A stretch of DNA of 18,977 nucleotides. It comes from an uncultured Clostridia bacterium. Lineage in GTDB: Bacteria; Bacillota; Clostridia; TANB77; CAG-508. The notes beneath the pieces are model-generated. The model saw only the letters and a program-made list of their open reading frames with translations, had not been told where the DNA came from and did not search any database. The stretch is from assembly GCA_947628885.1 (NCBI GenBank), contig CANRBO010000007.1:1-18977 (forward strand), read 5' to 3'. The translations under genes and the position numbers were made by a program. Position 1 is the stretch's first letter; each line of letters begins with the position of its first letter. Below, one piece after another: positions 14,915 to 18,977 of this stretch.

Positions 14915-14943
14915 ATTTTACAACATATTCCATTATTTGTCAA
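14915..14943 (-). promoter_or_regulatory. Promoter of the VirB4 operon
   Basis: On the minus strand a perfect TTGACA (14938-14943), a 17-nt spacer and TAAAAT (14915-14920), about 20 nt upstream of the first start. This is the strongest promoter match in the window. Confidence 0.8.
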
Positions 14944-14944
14944 T

Positions 14945-14985
14945 ATATTTTGTTAAATTTTTACATATTTTTATTAACAAAATAT
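14945..14985. promoter_or_regulatory. 12-bp inverted repeat abutting the VirB4 operon -35
   Basis: ATATTTTGTTAA (14945-14956) and TTAACAAAATAT (14974-14985) are perfect inverted repeats with a 17-nt spacer, ending one base from the -35 hexamer. The position suits an activator or operator site; no regulator is assigned. Confidence 0.5.
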
Positions 14986-15052
14986 CATACTCACTTTTAT
15001 TATACTTTTCAACAAAAAAAGATTATAACTAGTAGTAATCTTGAAATATCGC

Positions 15053-15111
15053 AAAAAAAGTAGCTTATTAATTCATGTGTCCCCAATTGGCTCACTTCAT
15101 TAATAAGCTAC
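15053..15111 (-). terminator. Terminator of gyrB
   Basis: Arms GTAGCTTATTAAT (15060-15072) and ATTAATAAGCTAC (15099-15111) form a perfect 13-bp stem. On the minus strand it is followed by seven Ts (15053-15059), a standard intrinsic terminator. The 26-nt loop is less AT-rich and contains the palindrome CCAATTGG. Confidence 0.85.
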
Positions 15112-15118
15112 CTATTCC

Positions 15119-15182
15119 TTTTAATCTAATATACTTTTAATCTAATATACTTTTTATCTAATATATTTTTTATCTAACATAT
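15119..15182. repeat. Four tandem copies of a 16-bp AT-rich unit
   Basis: TTTTAATCTAATATAC occurs twice exactly (15119-15134 and 15135-15150), then as TTTTTATCTAATATAT (15151-15166) and TTTTTATCTAACATAT (15167-15182). Two copies of the 14-mer AATTATTAATATAT follow (15199-15226). They lie between the gyrB stop and its terminator. Together with the VirB4 promoter region they fill the gap 14894-15231, which holds no gene. Confidence 0.85.
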
Positions 15183-15231
15183 TTTTTATAAATGCTATAA
15201 TTATTAATATATAATTATTAATATATAATTT

Positions 15232-17148
15232 TTATATATCTAAGTTCTTAACAAACTTTGCATTTTTTTCTATAAATTCTCTTCTAGGCTCTATTTCATC
15301 TCCCATTAATACAGTAAATATTTCATCTGCTTTCATTGCATCATCCATTGTTACTCTAACAAATATCCTATTTGCTGGATCCATAGTAGTTTCCCATAAT
15401 TGTTCAGGGTTCATTTCTCCTAAACCTTTGTATCTTTGAATTGATACATTATCTCTTCCTATTTTAGCAAGTTGTTCATCTAATTCTTCATCTGTATAAC
15501 AATATACATCTTTAATTCCTTTTTTAGAAACTTTATACAATGGTGGTTGTGCTAAAAATACATGTCCTTGTTCAATTAATGGCCTCATATATCTAAAGAA
15601 AAATGTTAATAATAATGTTCTTATATGTGCTCCGTCAACATCAGCATCAGCCATTATTACAACTTTTCCGTATCTAATCTTGTTGACATCAAAGTCTGCA
15701 CCAATACCAGCACCAATTGCTTGAATAACTGGTTTCAATTTATCATTATTATATATTTTATCTGCTCTTGATTTTTCGACATTTAGCATTTTTCCCCACA
15801 AAGGTAAAATTGCTTGTGTTCTTCTATCTCTTCCCTGTTTAGCACTTCCTCCTGCTGAATCTCCCTCGACTATATATACTTCACACTCATCTGCATTTTT
15901 ACTACTGCAGTCTGCTAATTTTCCTGGCAAAGTTGTTACTTCTAATGAATTCTTTTTTCTAACTAATTCTCTTGCCTTTCTAGCCGCTTCTCTAGCTCTT
16001 GATGCACTAACACATTTTTCAAGTATTGCTTTTGCAATATTTGGATTTTCCTCCAAAAATGTTGAAAGCCCGTCAACTACAATAGCTTGCACAATTCCTG
16101 TAACATTGCTATTTCCTAATTTTGTTTTTGTTTGACCTTCGAATTGTGGATCTTTTACTTTTACAGAAACAACAGCTGTTAGTCCTTCTCTAATATCTTC
16201 TCCCTGTAAATTAGCATCTTTTTCTTTTATGATTGAGTGCGACCTTGCATATTCGTTAAATACTTTTGTCAATGCTCTTTTAAAACCTTCAAGATGTGTT
16301 CCACCTTCTACTGTATTAATATTATTTACAAAAGTATATATATTTTCATTATAAGATGTTGTGTATTGAAGTGAAACTTCTACTGGCACATCTCCATTAT
16401 CTTTTTCTAAATATATTGGTTCAGGATTAACTTTTTCTTTATTTTTATTTAAGTATTCAACAAAAGAACGTAATCCTCCTTCATAACAAAATTCAGCTTT
16501 TTTAGGAGTTTCTTCTCTTAAATCTTCTATACTTATCTTTAATCCTTTAGTTAAAAATGCTATTTCTCTAAATCTATCTTCTAATATTTCATAATCATAA
16601 TTTAATGTTTCAAATATTGTATCATCAGCAAAAAATCTTACTTTTGTACCAGTTTTATCAGAATCTCCAATTTTAGTTAAAGCTTGTACTGTTTTTCCTC
16701 GTTCAAATTTCATTTGATAAAGTCCACCGTCTCTTTGGATTTGAACTTCAAGCCACTCTGATAAAGCATTTACAACTGATGCACCAACACCATGTAAACC
16801 ACCTGATACTTTATATCCACTATCACCACCAAATTTTCCTCCAGCATGAAGTACAGTGTAAACTGTTTCTGCTGCAGAAATGTGTGTTTTAGGATGTATA
16901 TCAATTGGTATTCCTCTACCATTATCTTCTACAGAAATTATATTTCCTGGCTCGATTTTTACTTCTATTGCAGTACAATATCCTGCTAAAGCTTCATCAA
17001 CACAGTTGTCTACTATCTCATAAACTAAATGATGTAATCCTCTAATTGACACACTACCTATGTACATACCAGGTCTTTTTCTAACTGCTTCTAATCCTTC
17101 CAATACTTGAATTTGATTAGCACCATATTCGTGATTATATTTTTCCAT
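15232..17148 (-). CDS. gyrB: DNA gyrase subunit B
   Basis: A full-length GyrB of 638 residues that hydrolyses ATP to drive supercoiling with GyrA. The GHKL ATPase shows EIVDNCVDEA (Glu44, Asn48), DNGRG at 75-79, GGLHGVGAS at 116-124 and the QTKTKL lysine near 341. The TOPRIM domain has EGDSAGGSAKQGRDRR beginning at Glu428 and the magnesium-binding DADVD at 501-505; the usual P-L-R-G-K is PLWGK here. The C-terminus RREFIEKNAKFVKNLDI is typical. There is no long insertion as in Gram-negative GyrB. ATG 17148 has AGAGGA about 12 nt upstream, somewhat far. It ends in its own terminator, so it is not co-transcribed with the T4SS genes behind it. Confidence 0.98.
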   Translation of the reverse strand: MEKYNHEYGANQIQVLEGLEAVRKRPGMYIGSVSIRGLHHLVYEIVDNCVDEALAGYCTAIEVKIEPGNIISVEDNGRGIPIDIHPKTHISAAETVYTVLHAGGKFGGDSGYKVSGGLHGVGASVVNALSEWLEVQIQRDGGLYQMKFERGKTVQALTKIGDSDKTGTKVRFFADDTIFETLNYDYEILEDRFREIAFLTKGLKISIEDLREETPKKAEFCYEGGLRSFVEYLNKNKEKVNPEPIYLEKDNGDVPVEVSLQYTTSYNENIYTFVNNINTVEGGTHLEGFKRALTKVFNEYARSHSIIKEKDANLQGEDIREGLTAVVSVKVKDPQFEGQTKTKLGNSNVTGIVQAIVVDGLSTFLEENPNIAKAILEKCVSASRAREAARKARELVRKKNSLEVTTLPGKLADCSSKNADECEVYIVEGDSAGGSAKQGRDRRTQAILPLWGKMLNVEKSRADKIYNNDKLKPVIQAIGAGIGADFDVNKIRYGKVVIMADADVDGAHIRTLLLTFFFRYMRPLIEQGHVFLAQPPLYKVSKKGIKDVYCYTDEELDEQLAKIGRDNVSIQRYKGLGEMNPEQLWETTMDPANRIFVRVTMDDAMKADEIFTVLMGDEIEPRREFIEKNAKFVKNLDI

Positions 17149-17234
17149 TATAAATTATTTTCCTCTCTTTCTTTACTTAACCATAAGACGTAAATTTTAT
17201 TTTAATCTATAATTACTTATTTCCTTACTATAAT

Positions 17235-17263
17235 AGTTTATTTTTATTTTTTTTATTTGTCAA
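17235..17263 (-). promoter_or_regulatory. Possible promoter of gyrB
   Basis: On the minus strand a perfect TTGACA (17258-17263) with a weak TAAACT (17235-17240) 17 nt later. The gap 17149-17460 holds no gene: it contains this promoter candidate and two copies of the dispersed 22-bp repeat. The small remB/DUF370 gene often found here in Clostridia is absent. Confidence 0.35.
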
Positions 17264-17307
17264 GTCTTTACAATTTATTTTATTTTAAAAATTCTCTTTA
17301 CAGAATT

Positions 17308-17329
17308 GCATTTACTTTTTCAATTGACC
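17308..17329. repeat. Dispersed 22-bp intergenic repeat, copy B
   Basis: GCATTTACTTTTTCAATTGA plus CC. It differs from copy A (211-232) at three positions. TTTTAAAAATTCT occurs just before it and again just after it, so a diverged unit of about 50-65 bp may be duplicated here. Confidence 0.5.
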
Positions 17330-17374
17330 TTTTAAAAATTCTTTACTTTAAACTTGCAACTTTTCTTACAACTC

Positions 17375-17395
17375 GCATTTACTTTTCACTTGACC
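17375..17395. repeat. Dispersed 22-bp intergenic repeat, copy C
   Basis: GCATTTACTTTTCACTTGAC plus C, one T shorter than copy B and otherwise nearly the same as copy A. It lies downstream of recF on the minus strand. Confidence 0.5.
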
Positions 17396-17460
17396 ATTTT
17401 TTTAACTCAATTTTTTTATATTTTGCTTTCAAAATCTAATTCAACAAATATCATTTATTT

Positions 17461-18504
17461 TTAACTAATTACTCCATTAATTATATTAAATGACACACTA
17501 TTTTTTATATCAATATTTTTAGTACAAGTTATTAAAACTTGTATATCATTTATATTTGACAAAAACTTTGATATTCTTTTTTCATCTAATTCAGACATAA
17601 AGTCATCTAATAACAAAATTGGATATTCACCTATTTCATCATAAATAACTTTCAATTCTGACAATTTTAATGATAAAATTGCCGTTCTATTTTGACCTTG
17701 TGAACCATAAATATTCACTTCTTCCCCATTTATAAAAACTTTAAAATCATCTCTATGTATTCCTGATGATGTATAACCTTTAATTTTATCAATTTCTATA
17801 TTTTTTTCAAGCTTTTTTAAATAATTTTCTTTATCCTTGCAATCAGAAAAATATTCAATTCTAATATCTTCGTTTGTAATTTCTGCATGAATATCTTTTA
17901 TTTTTTCTTTTATTTTTTCAATATATTCATTTCTATATTGGTACACAATATTCCCGTATTGAGCCAATTTTTCGTTCCAAATTTCTAACATATTATTGTT
18001 ATTAATTCTTTGTTTTAGATAATTATTTCTTTGCTCTAATACCTTCAAATATAGATTAAGATTTTGAATATATCTAGGTCTTAATTGACTAATAAACATA
18101 TCCAAAAATTTTCTTCTAACAGAAGGTCCGTCTTTTAAAATATTAATATCATCAGGAGTAAAAATTACTAAATTAATATTTCCTAATAATTCACTCAATT
18201 TTTTTAACTTAACATCATTACAGTAAACATATTTTTTATCACTAATCTGAAATTTAATTTTCCCTTCCCTATCTTTTTTCTCAAAATCGATTTCAATATT
18301 AGAAAAATTCTGTCCTTTTTTTATCATTTCTTTATCTTTATTAGTTCTAAAAGATCTACCAAATGCACATAAAAACACTGCTTCTAAAATGTTAGTTTTT
18401 CCTTGAGCATTATCACCATAAAAAATATTTATATTTTTACTTAAATCTATTTCTTGATTTTCATAATTTCTAAAATTCTGTATTTTTAAATTTTTTAAGT
18501 ACAT
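17461..18504 (-). CDS. recF: DNA replication and repair protein RecF
   Basis: A 347-residue SMC-like ATPase of gap repair that helps load RecA at stalled forks. I start at ATG 18504 (MYLKNLKIQNFRNY), the family's usual beginning, with GGAG 5 nt upstream; an upstream in-frame TTG at 18537 lies inside a hairpin. Walker A GDNAQGKT is at 30-37 from this start. The ABC signature region YGSQGQNRTAILSLKLSEL and Walker B PILLLDDFMSELDEKR lie near the C-terminus, with the D-loop acidic residues present. Length is a little below the 360-370 usual in Bacillus. It follows dnaN by about 50 nt, and no S4-domain yaaA gene lies between, as it does in many Firmicutes. Confidence 0.96.
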   Translation of the reverse strand: MYLKNLKIQNFRNYENQEIDLSKNINIFYGDNAQGKTNILEAVFLCAFGRSFRTNKDKEMIKKGQNFSNIEIDFEKKDREGKIKFQISDKKYVYCNDVKLKKLSELLGNINLVIFTPDDINILKDGPSVRRKFLDMFISQLRPRYIQNLNLYLKVLEQRNNYLKQRINNNNMLEIWNEKLAQYGNIVYQYRNEYIEKIKEKIKDIHAEITNEDIRIEYFSDCKDKENYLKKLEKNIEIDKIKGYTSSGIHRDDFKVFINGEEVNIYGSQGQNRTAILSLKLSELKVIYDEIGEYPILLLDDFMSELDEKRISKFLSNINDIQVLITCTKNIDIKNSVSFNIINGVIS

Positions 18505-18516
18505 TTTATCTCCAAT

Positions 18517-18548
18517 ATATCCACATTTTGTTTGCAAAATGTGGATAA
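18517..18548. promoter_or_regulatory. Inverted pair of DnaA boxes forming a 13-bp hairpin
   Basis: TATCCACATTTTG (18518-18530) and CAAAATGTGGATA (18535-18547) are perfect inverted repeats with loop TTTG. The right arm with its next base is a perfect DnaA box on the minus strand (TTATCCACA, 18540-18548); the left arm gives ATATCCACA (18517-18525), one mismatch. The element lies between dnaN and recF, directly upstream of the recF ribosome site, so it may be an origin-associated site, a DnaA-regulated leader, or both. Confidence 0.6.
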
Positions 18549-18555
18549 CTTAACC

Positions 18556-18977
18556 TTAATTTTTTAATCTTATTGGTAATACCATGTATTTGTAATCGCC
18601 CTCTTCTTCTACACTTCTTATTATACAAGGAGAAATGCTTGTTCCAAAATCAATAAATACTTCTTCATCATCAATATTTCTGAATACATCTAAGAAATAT
18701 TTTGGATTAAATCCTGCTTCTAAGTTTTTACCTTCAGTATTTACAAATAATTCTTCCTTTGCATCTCCAGTTTGATTTGTACATGATATTGTAATTTTTC
18801 CAACATCTACTGATACTTTTACTGGATATTTCTTTTCTTTTTCTATACTAGATGAAGAAATTAAACTAATTCTTTCAAAGCAATTTGCTAAAACACTTCT
18901 ATTTACTCTTATTCTTGTCTCCCATTTATCTGGAATAACACTAGAATAATTTAAAAATTCTCCGTCTAAAAGTCTAG
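18556..18977 (-). CDS. dnaN: DNA polymerase III beta sliding clamp, C-terminal part
   Basis: About 140 C-terminal residues of DnaN; the rest lies past the right edge. The segment RLLDGEFLNYSSVIPDKWE is the signature at the start of the third domain region, and the end YMVLPIRLKN is the conserved C-terminus that forms part of the partner-binding pocket (S-P-C-I-I-R and M-V-L-P-I-R). Its place before recF matches the usual dnaA–dnaN–recF–gyrB order, so dnaA and oriC are expected to the right of the window. Confidence 0.95.
   Translation of the reverse strand, partial: RLLDGEFLNYSSVIPDKWETRIRVNRSVLANCFERISLISSSSIEKEKKYPVKVSVDVGKITISCTNQTGDAKEELFVNTEGKNLEAGFNPKYFLDVFRNIDDEEVFIDFGTSISPCIIRSVEEEGDYKYMVLPIRLKN

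Noticed and set aside
15119..15226. CRISPR array
   Set aside because: The units are contiguous 14- and 16-bp repeats with no spacers and no cas genes nearby.
17257..17439. 60-codon plus-strand frame between gyrB and recF
   Set aside because: AT-rich Phe/Leu/Ile content over the repeat region, no SD; the repeat units explain its composition.

Overview
The window looks like the replication-origin neighbourhood of a very AT-rich, low-GC member of the Bacillota, most likely an uncultured clostridial lineage. The basis is the gene order dnaN–recF–gyrB–(insert)–gyrA on the minus strand, a DnaD/DnaI-type primosome pair, AT-rich promoters with strong AGGAGG ribosome sites, and a prepilin-like protein with the clostridial GITLVALVVT leader. 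The genetic code appears standard (TGA is used as a stop). No rRNA, tRNA, CRISPR array, transposase, integrase or relaxase was seen.

Layout. Positions 1-119 hold the 5' part of an IreB-like gene running off the left edge, next to a strong hairpin. Positions 366-1527 hold a prepilin-like gene that appears frameshifted in its leader. A small ribbon-helix-helix protein (plus) and a small DUF1858-type redox-disulfide protein (minus) follow and share a bidirectional terminator. From 2314 a plus-strand operon encodes a small membrane ORF, a VirD4/TraG coupling ATPase, a VirB2-like pilin candidate, a VirB6/TrbL-like channel protein and a VirB3/PrgI-like protein. A separate promoter then drives dnaD-like and dnaI-like genes, ending in a bidirectional terminator shared with gyrA. 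gyrA (minus) has its own promoter. Between gyrA and gyrB lies a second T4SS operon on the minus strand: a TraC-like N-terminal-domain protein, a VirB4 ATPase, a CpaE/TadZ-like P-loop ATPase and an unrecognised 237-residue protein. gyrB, recF and the end of dnaN complete the window.

How the genes fit together. The two T4SS operons are complementary: coupling protein, pilin, VirB6 and VirB3 on one side of gyrA, VirB4 and a second ATPase on the other. Together they describe a compact Gram-positive T4SS without any visible relaxase, hydrolase, VirB8 or integration gene, embedded among essential replication genes. This looks more like a resident or domesticated secretion or DNA-handling apparatus than an intact conjugative element, though that is inference.

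Translation signals in the T4SS genes are unusual. Three genes appear to start at AUU with ideally spaced Shine-Dalgarno (SD) sites. Two others have a perfect hairpin between the SD and the start codon. An inverted pair of DnaA boxes forms a 13-bp hairpin between dnaN and recF.
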